Source of the DNA: JACNKV01 sp964422145
GTDB lineage: Bacteria > Fidelibacterota > Marinisomatia > Marinisomatales > JACNKV01
NCBI GenBank assembly: GCA_964422145.1
Contig: CAYQZV010000024.1
Span: forward strand, 1 to 27,637
Reading direction: 5' to 3'
DNA length: 27,637 bases
Both the position numbers and the translations under genes were made by a program. Of the stretch, positions 1 to 7,950 are shown piece by piece. Each line of letters begins with the position of its first letter. The stretch's first letter is position 1. The notes below the pieces were generated by a model that made no database searches, was not told the DNA's origin, and saw nothing but the letters and a program-made list of their open reading frames with translations.

Positions 1-23
1 TCTACCAACTGAGCTACACCGGC
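1..23 (-). tRNA. 5' part of a tRNA gene, probably tRNA-Thr (truncated by window edge)
   Basis: The reverse complement of the first 23 bases is a typical tRNA 5' end: a seven-base acceptor strand GCCGGTG, then TA, then the D-stem GCTC and D-loop AGTTGGTA. The anticodon and 3' half lie outside the window, so the amino acid cannot be read. The acceptor sequence resembles tRNA-Thr of FCB bacteria, but this is only a resemblance. The gene lies downstream of the deiodinase-like gene on the same strand. Confidence 0.8.
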
Positions 24-30
24 ATTTTTT

Positions 31-63
31 GGAGTGTGTGGCACGGTTTTTGCCACACACTCC
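31..63. repeat. Perfect 13-bp inverted repeat just upstream of the tRNA
   Basis: The arms GGAGTGTGTGGCA (31-43) and TGCCACACACTCC (51-63) pair perfectly around a 7-base loop. On the minus strand the hairpin is followed by AAAAAA and then, 7 bases on, the tRNA 5' end. It therefore lacks the T-run of an ordinary intrinsic terminator in that direction. On the plus strand only a weak T-rich stretch (66-77) follows. It may act as a tRNA leader or processing structure, or as an imperfect terminator for the preceding flavoprotein gene. Confidence 0.6.
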
Positions 64-244
64 GACATTTCTAATTTTTAATTCCGTGAATAATGCACGG
101 TAAAGCCTATAAATTTAGAAAGAATATTTATATACTATCAAATATTATTTACAAAAAATAACAGAAATATTAGGATTCAGTGATTTTATTTTGTATAAAA
201 CCTTCTGATTTGACGCATTTATCTTCTATAGAGATATTTTAATG

Positions 245-910
245 TTATTCGAACGTAGCTATTTTATCTAAATTGTATTTCGTGATAACGGGGACTTCTA
301 CCCCATCCTTTGGATATCCGGAGATAACTAGCAAAAATGGTCTTTCAGTCTTCGGTCGATCCAATATATCATTTAAAAAATTCATAGGACTGGGAGTATG
401 AGTCAAAGTTGCTAACCCAGAATGATGTAATGCTGAAATGAGAACCCCAGTTGCGATTCCAACAGATTCAGAAGTATAATAGTTTTTGTGTTCTATACCT
501 TCCTCATCAACAGTTATTTTTTTTAAGAATACTGCAATCAAATAAGGAGCTGTTTCTAAAAACGGTTTATATTCGTCTGTACCAAACTGTGTTAAGGCAT
601 CAAGCCACTCGTCACTGGCTTTTCCATGATAAAATTCTTTTTCTATTTCTTCTGCTGCTTCTCGAATCTTCTTTTTTGTCTCAGGGTTTGATACCACCAC
701 AAAATGCCAAGGCTGCATATTGGCACCACTGGGTGATGTTCCGGCTGACAAAATCGCATTACGAATAACCTCTTCAGGAACCATTTCTTCAGAAAACGCT
801 CGAATACTTCGACGAGTTTTCATTGTTCGATAAAAATCTTCTGAATCTTTTATCATTTCTTTTTTTTGTTTCTTTTCAAATAAGAAAGGTTCAAACTTGG
901 CATTTTTCAT
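245..910 (-). CDS. Nitroreductase-fold flavoprotein, iodotyrosine deiodinase (IYD)-like
   Basis: This 221-residue protein belongs to the FMN-binding nitroreductase superfamily. The N-terminal RRSIRAFS (33-40) and SGANMQPWHF (61-70) are the phosphate- and flavin-binding segments. Beyond the general fold it carries the substrate lid of iodotyrosine deiodinase: Glu90 and Tyr94 in EKEFY, then Lys115 in DEYKPFLETAP. These are the positions that hold the amino-acid part of halotyrosine in animal and bacterial IYD. The C-terminal YYTSESVGIATG (144-155) and THTPSPMNFL (170-179) also fit IYD better than NfsB-type nitroreductases. The likely reaction is reductive dehalogenation of halogenated tyrosine, although a different small aromatic substrate is possible. 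The protein is cytoplasmic. The ATG at 910 is preceded by GGAGAAGG at good spacing. It lies 93 bases downstream of cysS on the same strand. Confidence 0.85.
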   Translation of the reverse strand: MKNAKFEPFLFEKKQKKEMIKDSEDFYRTMKTRRSIRAFSEEMVPEEVIRNAILSAGTSPSGANMQPWHFVVVSNPETKKKIREAAEEIEKEFYHGKASDEWLDALTQFGTDEYKPFLETAPYLIAVFLKKITVDEEGIEHKNYYTSESVGIATGVLISALHHSGLATLTHTPSPMNFLNDILDRPKTERPFLLVISGYPKDGVEVPVITKYNLDKIATFE

Positions 911-1003
911 TTGGAATCCTTCTCCATTAATTGAAGTGCATTATACCTATTGTTTTATAAATGATTTAAGGTTAAAAATTACTGAAACGTGTGTAAAAAC
1001 GGG

Positions 1004-2389
1004 TCAAGCAGGATCACACTTTTGTCCGTCAGGAGTGTCTTTTACGATCCATCCCTGCGACAAGATTTCATCACGCAGCTGATCAGATCGTGACCAGTCT
1101 TTATCTTCCCTGGCTATCTTTCTTTCATTCAACAAATGTTGAATATTTTGCGGGATATCTGTTTTGTTAGGTAGTAAATCAAATACAGCATTTATTTTTT
1201 CAATAAATGCTAACCCGCTTAATGCTTCCGGGACATCCAGCTCTCTGTCATCCAACTTCTGGTTCATACGTTTTATCCATTGGAAAAAGACTGCGAGAGC
1301 TTTCGGAGTATCCAGATCATCGTCTAGAGCTTGAATAAAATCCTTGTACACATCCGGAAGATCTGCGTTCTTATATGAATTACCAACCATTTTGGTTAAA
1401 CGGTCTGATATATCGATTATCCGATTCACAGCTTGGAATGCTTCATGTTTCTTCTTTAAAGAAAAATTGAGTGCGGTCCGATAATGAGTATTCAAAAGAA
1501 TAAAACGAAGGGTCTCAGAAGTGAATCCTTTTTCGAACAAATCTGAAATCCGATAGAAATTATTCAAAGACTTACTCATTTTTCCACCGTCGACCAACAA
1601 ATACTCACAATGCATCCATGTGTTGACAAATGTCTCTCCTGTTGCACATTGTGATTGAGCAATTTCATTTTCATGATGAGGAAACATATTATCCACACCG
1701 CCGCAATGAATATCAAAATGATTTCCTAAATACTTCGTGGACATCGCAGAACATTCTATGTGCCATCCAGGGCGGCCTTTTCCCCACGGAGAATCCCAAG
1801 CGACATCTTTATCCTCATCCTTCCATGCCTTCCACAGCACAAAATCTTGCGGATTATCTTTGGTATACTCATCGGATACAATTCTTTCAGCCGATTGCTG
1901 ACCGCTAAAATCCAACCGGACAAGATTCCCGTAATCCGGAAATGAGTCAATAGAAAAATATACTGATCCGTCTTCGGTTTGATATGCATGTTTATTCTCA
2001 ATCAATTGCTGGATCATCCTGATCATAATATCAATATGACCGGTGGCTCTCGGATATTCATCTGCAGGAAGGATCTTCAATAACTTCAGATCATCAAAAA
2101 ACTTGTTCGTGTAGGTTTCAGTAAGATCACTAATCGGAATATTATTTTCAATCGAACGTTTTATCGTTTTATCGTCTACATCCGTGATGTTCATTACATG
2201 CGAAACGTCATAATCTTTTACCAAAAGATATCTTTTTAAAAGATCTTCAAACATGAAAGCACGGAAATTTCCGATATGAGCCACATCATAAACAGTTGGG
2301 CCGCAAGTATACAGTGAAACTTTTCCATCTTGGATGGGTGTGAATGTTTCTTTTTTTCTTGTTAATGAGTTGTAAAAAGTTGTCGGCAT
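1004..2389 (-). CDS. cysS: Cysteinyl-tRNA synthetase
   Basis: This 461-residue class I aminoacyl-tRNA synthetase charges tRNA-Cys with cysteine in the cytoplasm. The nucleotide-binding signatures are HIGN (38-41) and KMSKS (270-274). The zinc site that discriminates cysteine is visible as Cys29 in YTCGPTVYD, the Cys of WHIECSAMS and the His/Glu of FPHHENEIAQ. The C-terminal helical DALR-type region ends with the usual LLNERKIAREDKDWSRSD stretch. Length matches the family. It is 41 bases downstream of ddl on the same strand and ends 93 bases before the flavoprotein gene. I see nothing unusual. Confidence 0.97.
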   Translation of the reverse strand: MPTTFYNSLTRKKETFTPIQDGKVSLYTCGPTVYDVAHIGNFRAFMFEDLLKRYLLVKDYDVSHVMNITDVDDKTIKRSIENNIPISDLTETYTNKFFDDLKLLKILPADEYPRATGHIDIMIRMIQQLIENKHAYQTEDGSVYFSIDSFPDYGNLVRLDFSGQQSAERIVSDEYTKDNPQDFVLWKAWKDEDKDVAWDSPWGKGRPGWHIECSAMSTKYLGNHFDIHCGGVDNMFPHHENEIAQSQCATGETFVNTWMHCEYLLVDGGKMSKSLNNFYRISDLFEKGFTSETLRFILLNTHYRTALNFSLKKKHEAFQAVNRIIDISDRLTKMVGNSYKNADLPDVYKDFIQALDDDLDTPKALAVFFQWIKRMNQKLDDRELDVPEALSGLAFIEKINAVFDLLPNKTDIPQNIQHLLNERKIAREDKDWSRSDQLRDEILSQGWIVKDTPDGQKCDPA

Positions 2390-2430
2390 ATTTTTATTGA
2401 GTTATATTTATCGATGAAAATTAATATGAT

Positions 2431-3324
2431 TTAGACATGCAACGCTTCTTTAATAATCTGTTCAATCAGCTCGGGAAATGTTCCACCTGCGGCTATATAG
2501 GCTTTCGGGACTAAACTGGTATCCGTCATTCCCGGTAAAGTATTTAATTCAAGAAACCAATGTTTGTTATTTGGATCTAATCTGAAATCCACACGTCCGT
2601 AATCTGTGCAGCCCAGAGCACGATAAATGCCCAAAGCATCTGACAGGATCTGTTTCGTCATACCTTCTGGTAAATCTGCAGGGCATTGGTATGAACTCAT
2701 ACCAGACGTATATTTGCACTCGTAATCGTACAATTCATGAGAAGGGATAATCTCAACAATAGGGTACGTATTGTCACCAACGATCGCTACGGTAATTTCA
2801 CGTCCGGGGATAAATGTTTCAATCATTATATTTTGACTGAATTGACCGGCAAGTTTGATGGCAGCATTTAATTCTATTTCTTCTTGAACAACCGATAAGC
2901 CCACTGTGCTTCCCTGATCATTAGGCTTCACGATTAATGGGAAAACTAAATTTTCCGGAATTTCATCCTGTGGATGTACCAAAGACCAAGCGGGAGTGTC
3001 CCAACCTTCATGATGAACGATGACTTTACTACGATGTTTATCCATACATAATGCAGAAGCTTCAGGTCCTGTGCCGGTGTAAATTATACCTGCATCATCA
3101 AACCAATGTTGAATATGACCATCTTCTCCTTCGCCACCGTGCATGGCATTAAACACAATATCCACAGATTCAAACTTAGGTTTTAAGTCTTCGATGGAAT
3201 TATTTAAGACCACTTCTGACACAGTGTAACCTAAGGTTCTACACGCTTTCGCTACCGATTCTCCGGAAGAAAGAGAAACCTCTCTCTCTGTTGATGTCCC
3301 ACCCATAAGGATTGCAATCTTCAA
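2431..3324 (-). CDS. ddl: D-alanine--D-alanine ligase
   Basis: This 297-residue ATP-grasp enzyme joins two D-alanines for peptidoglycan precursor synthesis. The N-terminal MGGTSTEREVSLSSG (8-22) is the D-Ala-binding loop, IVKPNDQGSTVGLS the ATP-binding segment, YDYECKYTSG the omega loop, and LELNTLPGMTDTSLVPK the C-terminal metal and substrate region. The start is TTG at 3324. It overlaps the stop of the upstream HAD phosphatase as TTGA and is supported by a strong GGAGGAG eight bases upstream. The usual omega-loop alanine (YDYEAKY) is a cysteine here, a mild oddity. The length is that of the short DdlB-type form. Confidence 0.95.
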   Translation of the reverse strand: MKIAILMGGTSTEREVSLSSGESVAKACRTLGYTVSEVVLNNSIEDLKPKFESVDIVFNAMHGGEGEDGHIQHWFDDAGIIYTGTGPEASALCMDKHRSKVIVHHEGWDTPAWSLVHPQDEIPENLVFPLIVKPNDQGSTVGLSVVQEEIELNAAIKLAGQFSQNIMIETFIPGREITVAIVGDNTYPIVEIIPSHELYDYECKYTSGMSSYQCPADLPEGMTKQILSDALGIYRALGCTDYGRVDFRLDPNNKHWFLELNTLPGMTDTSLVPKAYIAAGGTFPELIEQIIKEALHV

Positions 3325-3866
3325 GTTAACTCCTCCGTTAATAATACGGCTCCTTTCAAGAGATCATTCACAATGTAGGTCGGAGAGCAGTCATTCTCGG
3401 TATCCACTGATTTTCCGTTTCCTGTTAATACGAGCATTGTATCCATATTTAAATTTTCACCGGATTTTATATCAATTAAACTATCTCCAATCATCAAAGA
3501 ATCTTCCAAAGATATTTCATGATCTTTTGCTGCATCTAAAAACATTCCGGGTTGTGGTTTCCTCATGTTTGTAGGACGATCCGGGTGATCCGGATTCCAA
3601 TAAATCCCTACAAGATCGATATTATTCTCAATCAAAACGTTAGACAACCACTGGTGTATTTCTTCTAATGTTTCCCTTTGGATGATTCCTCTGCCAACAC
3701 CGGATTGATTGGTAACAATACAGAAGCGATTTCCCATCTTCGCAAGTAACTTCAACGCAGGGATGGTTGTTTTATATAAATGAAAATTTTTCAAATCATT
3801 GATATAACCCGGGTCTTTATTCAACGTTCCGTCTCGATCTAAAAATATAGTATCGTATTTCTTCAA
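3321..3866 (-). CDS. HAD-IIIA phosphatase, GmhB-like, without the zinc-binding cysteines
   Basis: This 181-residue HAD-superfamily phosphatase resembles D-glycero-D-manno-heptose 1,7-bisphosphate 7-phosphatase (GmhB) and histidinol-phosphate phosphatases. Motif I is FLDRDGTLN, with catalytic Asp10 and Asp12. Motif II is TNQSG (52-56), Lys103 lies in MRKPQPGM, and the motif III metal ligand is Asp128 in IGDSLIDI. Classical GmhB has a Cys-x-His...Cys-x-Cys zinc loop before RKPxPGM. Here the loop is short (NPDHPDRPTNM, 91-101) and has no cysteine. The start is TTG, overlapping the stop of the upstream membrane protein as TTGA. It overlaps ddl downstream, so envelope sugar metabolism is a reasonable role. 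The exact substrate is not established. Confidence 0.82.
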   Translation of the reverse strand: MKKYDTIFLDRDGTLNKDPGYINDLKNFHLYKTTIPALKLLAKMGNRFCIVTNQSGVGRGIIQRETLEEIHQWLSNVLIENNIDLVGIYWNPDHPDRPTNMRKPQPGMFLDAAKDHEISLEDSLMIGDSLIDIKSGENLNMDTMLVLTGNGKSVDTENDCSPTYIVNDLLKGAVLLTEELT

Positions 3867-4843
3867 AAGTCACTCTTCTTTTGGATATCAGAAAAATGCA
3901 GTGAACTTTTAAAGAAATACACAGCACCTATTGTCACAAAGGGGACAAAACCTATCGCATGAATAATTACGGCAAAAGTTTGTGCGACGGGCAAGGACAG
4001 TGCAAACAAAGTTGTCCCTACGTAAACGATGGCAGCATGATACGTCCCGATGTATCCGGGTGCCGCAGGAACAATGATTGACAACGTAGCTGTTGCCAAC
4101 ACTATACCGATACCGATCCAACCAATATTTACATTCAGAGCTTGAGAAATCATCCAAGCATCTACATAGTAAATCACCCATGAGATCACCGTATAAAATA
4201 TGATCGCTGAAACATGTTTTGTGTTTTTTAATGCAGTGACACCATCCATGATATTCAATAGGAATTGGAAAATCTTATGAGTAACACCGGATCGTTTATC
4301 AACAAATGACTGAATAGAATCATATCGGTTTTTTGATGCTTTTCCTACCCAAATAATGAGAACAAATAATCCAATTGTTAAAATGATGATTCCATACGCA
4401 ATACCGCTGATCCAACCCGCAAGCGGATAAAAGATCATCAAAATTCCCATCAATGCAATCAAACCAAGCATATCCAGCAGTCTTTCAAGAATTAACGTTC
4501 CGAATGCTGATGATAAAGAGATCGACTTTCCGCGGCTAATGCTATAAGCCCGTAAGACTTCACCCAACCGAAACGGGAGAACATTGTTTCCGAAGTAACC
4601 GATCATACAAGATCCAAATAATGTATGAGTGGGAAATGACTCAATTGGCTCTAAAATAAGTTTCCACCGCAATGCTCTGATCCATACACTATAAACCATC
4701 AATATTACTGCTAGGATTATCCAAAATAAATTTACTTGTGAAACCTGCTGAATAAAGATTTCCCAGTCCAAATTGCGAAATGCGTAAACCATTCCGGTTA
4801 TACTTAATAAGAACCCTAATGCCAGTTTAAGGTATTTATTCAC
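3863..4843 (-). CDS. UPF0104 / LPG_synthase_TM-type integral membrane protein (flippase-like)
   Basis: This protein of about 326 residues has roughly eight hydrophobic segments and matches the UPF0104 (lysylphosphatidylglycerol synthase TM, AglD-like) family. The signature is GNNVLPFRLGEVLRAYSISR followed by LILERLLDMLGL; this NxxxPxRxGExxR pattern is typical of the family. Such proteins are thought to move or transfer lipid-linked groups in the inner membrane, but this one's function is unknown. A GTG at 4843 lies 11 bases after GGAGGT; a TTG at 4852 is only 2 bases after it and is less likely. The start overlaps the end of the LolA-like gene, and the stop overlaps the HAD phosphatase as TTGA. 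The neighbours favour a role in envelope biogenesis. Confidence 0.85.
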   Translation of the reverse strand: MNKYLKLALGFLLSITGMVYAFRNLDWEIFIQQVSQVNLFWIILAVILMVYSVWIRALRWKLILEPIESFPTHTLFGSCMIGYFGNNVLPFRLGEVLRAYSISRGKSISLSSAFGTLILERLLDMLGLIALMGILMIFYPLAGWISGIAYGIIILTIGLFVLIIWVGKASKNRYDSIQSFVDKRSGVTHKIFQFLLNIMDGVTALKNTKHVSAIIFYTVISWVIYYVDAWMISQALNVNIGWIGIGIVLATATLSIIVPAAPGYIGTYHAAIVYVGTTLFALSLPVAQTFAVIIHAIGFVPFVTIGAVYFFKSSLHFSDIQKKSDF

Positions 4844-5417
4844 GAAGATCAATGACCTCCCAACCGTCTAACGATCCACAAAGATTAGACGATTCTACTA
4901 AAGGTTGATACGAAATGATCACAACATCAATTGTGTTATTTGTATCGTATTCAAGAAATATGGTTTTTAGAAAATATCTGTCGTCAAATGTGATATTTCC
5001 GACCACTTCCAATTCAGAAATTTTATAGTCTAAAATTGTTTCATTAGGATTTTCTCGGACAATATTTTGAACCAATAAATGTGAAAAGTCACCCGTTAAC
5101 AAAGTCAGTAAATTAAAATCTTCAGGATAGGTCTCTTCGATCACAACCTGTTTTACATCCATGCTGTATGTCGTGATTGTTTGTTCATCAACACAGATGG
5201 TTTGAGATGGCGATACTAAAGAATACCTACCGGTATCTTCAAATTCAATATAAGCTTGATCCACATAAGTTTGATCATATTGTTTCTGAGAAATGATGAA
5301 CTCCAATTTCATCACCGGCGTACTTTGAAACACTTGGGTTAATGAATCTAAGATGGGATGATTCTCACCCAAAAGGATTGTAAAACACAGTAAGATATTT
5401 GCAAGGATTGTCTTCAT
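4836..5417 (-). CDS. LolA-like outer-membrane lipoprotein carrier / secreted lipoprotein-sorting protein
   Basis: This is a protein of about 193 residues if it starts at the ATG at 5417, which gives a clean signal peptide (MKTILANILLCFTILLG). An in-frame TTG at 5456 would add 13 residues ahead of it and seems less likely. The mature part resembles LolA: an early helix (HPILDSLTQVFQSTP), then alternating beta strands, including FIISQKQYD and AYIEFEDTGRYSLVSPSQTICVDEQ. LolA carries lipoproteins across the periplasm to the outer membrane. Pairing of a LolA-like gene directly after ftsK is common in the FCB group. Neither candidate start has a clear ribosome binding site. Sequence similarity in this family is low, so the family call rests on pattern and context. 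Confidence 0.72.
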   Translation of the reverse strand: MKTILANILLCFTILLGENHPILDSLTQVFQSTPVMKLEFIISQKQYDQTYVDQAYIEFEDTGRYSLVSPSQTICVDEQTITTYSMDVKQVVIEETYPEDFNLLTLLTGDFSHLLVQNIVRENPNETILDYKISELEVVGNITFDDRYFLKTIFLEYDTNNTIDVVIISYQPLVESSNLCGSLDGWEVIDLRE

Positions 5418-5480
5418 CAGCTTATATACGGCGAAATCGAAAAATGGTTCAAACAAAATACGATGTCTGTTGCAATAAGG

Positions 5481-7781
5481 TTACTCTTTAATCATTTCAA
5501 GATAGGATTCATCGACGAGAACTTCACGAGCTTTGCTGCCGGTGAACGGTCCGACGATTCCAAGTTGTTCCATTTCATCGATTAAGCGTGCTGCTCTTGA
5601 ATATCCAACTTTCAGTCGCCTTTGTAAGAGAGAAATAGATCCCTGCTGATGGATTACGACTAGCTTGATGGCTTCATTCAGCATTTCATCGGTTCCATCA
5701 GATTCGATGGTTATGCCGCCTGCGGAAACTTCTCTTACACTATCCAGTTTTAATTCATCGGCTTTCGGCTGCTGCTTGATATGATCCATAACCGCTTCAA
5801 TCTCATTCAACGTCAGAAATGCGTTATGCATCCGAACCGCTTCGGATGATCCTAATCCCTGGAACAACATATCTCCGCGTCCGATCAACTTCTCTGCACC
5901 GGGTGAGTCTAAAATGGTTCTTGAATCAATTTTTGATGCTACCTGAAATGCGATTCTTGAAGGGAAATTCGCTTTAATAATACCGGTGATCACATCCACA
6001 GAAGGTCGTTGAGTGGCGATCACCAAATGAATTCCCACCGCACGAGACAACTGAGCCAAACGGGCAATGGGTGCTTCAACATCTTTTGCACTCATCATCA
6101 TCAAATCCGCTAGCTCATCAATCACCAAAATGATATACGGCATAATCGGTTGATCCGCTTTCCGCATTTTTTCGTTGTACTCATCAATATTACGAACGAC
6201 AGTATCTGCAAGGACGGTATATCGCTTATCCATTTCTTTCTCTAAAGCTCTTAATCCTAGAATCGCATTATCGATTGTTGTAATAATGGGTTCGTCAATA
6301 TCTTCCGTTCCCACTAAGTAATAATTTTCCAGTGTTCGGTAGAGGGTCATTTCAACCTTTTTCGGATCAATGATCATGAATTTTACTTCATCCGGAGTAC
6401 ATTGATAAAGAAGGCTGCAAACCACCGTATTTAAACAAACCGACTTCCCTGAACCGGTAGTCCCAGCGATAAGCAAATGAGGCATTTTTGCCAGATTCAA
6501 CGTCGCGATTTCCCCGGATGTATTTTTCCCGATCGCTAAGGTGAGTTTTGAATCCGCATTCGCGAATTTTTCAGAATTTACAATGGATTTAAAATATACA
6601 GTAGCCGGGTTCCGATTTGGAATTTCAATTCCCACAGATGATTTCCCGGGGATTGGCGCAATCACACGGACGCGGCTGGCTTCCATAACGCGGGCAAGAT
6701 CATCTGAAAGTTGTACAAATTTATTTACACGAACCCCTTCTGCCGGTTCGACTTCAAAAAGAGTAATAACCGGACCAGGATGAACATTCACCACCTGCCC
6801 TTGCACACCAAACGTAGCGAGTGATTGCGTTAAAAAACTCGCACGATCCAATAATTCTTCACGGGACATCCCATCATTAATTGAAACCGGTGTTGTCAAT
6901 AGTTCCGTTCCAGGTAATTGGTATTTTCGTTTTGGAGCTTTCCGATCTTTGATGGTATCAAGATCAACCTCGTCTTCAATGACCATCTCACCCACTTCAA
7001 TTGAATCTATATCATCAGGTTTAACGGGATCAATTGCATCTTGCTCTTCTGATTCAAGTAGTTGTTTTTCTTCCGGCGGTTCCGTTGGTTCATTTTTCGG
7101 CTCAAGCTCTTCTTCAACTTGGGGTTGTTCAAGTTCTTTGGCTTCCCTTATTTTTTGGGCATCAATCTTTTCTTTTAATTCTTCGGTATGTTTTCTTTTT
7201 TCAACTTCTTTTGTTACCTGTTCTTTCTTCTGAGATCGTGCTAAACGCCAATCGGTAAACAGCTCCATCAGATGCTTGAAAGGTTGGTAAAAACTCCAAG
7301 AAAAATACCCACGTACTAAAACCAGCCACAATGCAGCTAATAAAATTGAAGCTCCGTACTTCCCTAAAAAGTCGATTATAAGTTTTGCTATAAGTCCGCC
7401 TGATAAACCAGACAGCAGATATCCCGTAGGATTTTGCAAGAAAAACAGATGATTGACCAAGCCGATTGAAATTGCCAATAAAAATGCACCGCCCAAAATG
7501 TAGCCGGCAATGCGATTTAAACCGATAAAACTTTTATGACTAAAGAGCCACCATCCGTAAATCATACCTAATAACGGTAGAATAAATGTTACTGCACCAA
7601 AGGTAAGTTTGATAAAGAAATATGCAATATAAACTCCCAATATCCCTAAAGGATTTTCAACGTGAATATTCGGAGAAATCCCGGGATCTTCGTTCGGGTG
7701 AAACCCGATCATACTGACCAAAACTAAAATGGATAGAGTGATGGTTAAAATTCCAAGAATCTCCATTTGACGTTTATTCAT
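5481..7781 (-). CDS. ftsK: DNA translocase FtsK/SpoIIIE
   Basis: This 766-residue septal DNA pump clears chromosome termini through the closing division septum and activates dimer resolution. The first ~170 residues contain four or more membrane segments. A charged linker (about 180-290) is very rich in Glu and Lys with Pro. The motor follows, with Walker A GTTGSGKS at 440-447 and Walker B in IILVIDELADLMM, then LSRAVGIHLVIATQRPSVDVITG. The C-terminal gamma winged helix (LLQRRLKVGYSRAARLIDEME) reads polar KOPS-type sequences. The ATG at 7781 is preceded by AGGAAG. It lies 169 bases from gcvT and 63 bases upstream of the LolA-like ATG. Length and domain order are normal. Confidence 0.96.
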   Translation of the reverse strand: MNKRQMEILGILTITLSILVLVSMIGFHPNEDPGISPNIHVENPLGILGVYIAYFFIKLTFGAVTFILPLLGMIYGWWLFSHKSFIGLNRIAGYILGGAFLLAISIGLVNHLFFLQNPTGYLLSGLSGGLIAKLIIDFLGKYGASILLAALWLVLVRGYFSWSFYQPFKHLMELFTDWRLARSQKKEQVTKEVEKRKHTEELKEKIDAQKIREAKELEQPQVEEELEPKNEPTEPPEEKQLLESEEQDAIDPVKPDDIDSIEVGEMVIEDEVDLDTIKDRKAPKRKYQLPGTELLTTPVSINDGMSREELLDRASFLTQSLATFGVQGQVVNVHPGPVITLFEVEPAEGVRVNKFVQLSDDLARVMEASRVRVIAPIPGKSSVGIEIPNRNPATVYFKSIVNSEKFANADSKLTLAIGKNTSGEIATLNLAKMPHLLIAGTTGSGKSVCLNTVVCSLLYQCTPDEVKFMIIDPKKVEMTLYRTLENYYLVGTEDIDEPIITTIDNAILGLRALEKEMDKRYTVLADTVVRNIDEYNEKMRKADQPIMPYIILVIDELADLMMMSAKDVEAPIARLAQLSRAVGIHLVIATQRPSVDVITGIIKANFPSRIAFQVASKIDSRTILDSPGAEKLIGRGDMLFQGLGSSEAVRMHNAFLTLNEIEAVMDHIKQQPKADELKLDSVREVSAGGITIESDGTDEMLNEAIKLVVIHQQGSISLLQRRLKVGYSRAARLIDEMEQLGIVGPFTGSKAREVLVDESYLEMIKE

Positions 7782-7837
7782 GGCATTCTTCTTCCTAACG
7801 ATGACAGCACCTTTCTTTTGATATAATTGTTTAAATC

Positions 7838-7850
7838 ACTTCAGTGAAGT
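7838..7850. promoter_or_regulatory. 13-bp palindrome in the ftsK upstream region
   Basis: ACTTCAGTGAAGT is a perfect odd-length palindrome about 57 bases upstream of the ftsK ATG on the minus strand, inside the 169-base gcvT-ftsK gap. It could be an operator or chance. No promoter boxes can be assigned with confidence. Confidence 0.3.
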
Positions 7851-7907
7851 ATTTTCAGAAAAGAATTTACAATAATTGATGAAAGAAATGGAATAGATAT
7901 ACAAGAA

Positions 7908-7937
7908 TGTAAATATCGTGATTAGATTATATTTACA
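7908..7937. terminator. AT-rich inverted repeat after gcvT (weak terminator or operator)
   Basis: TGTAAATAT (7908-7916) and ATATTTACA (7929-7937) are perfect 9-base inverted arms around a 12-base loop, 13 bases past the gcvT stop on the minus strand. The stem is AT-rich and is followed by only a loose T-rich stretch. Termination would be weak, and a protein-binding site for ftsK control is equally possible. Confidence 0.35.
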
Positions 7938-7950
7938 GGTCTGTGAGCGT

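Noticed and set aside
5418..5456. TTG start at 5456 for the LolA-like gene
   Set aside because: It adds 13 residues ahead of an otherwise ideal signal peptide and has no ribosome site.
6949..7258. Plus-strand serine-rich open frames opposite the ftsK linker
   Set aside because: They are the mirror of the Glu/Lys-rich linker of FtsK, have no ribosome site and no family resemblance.
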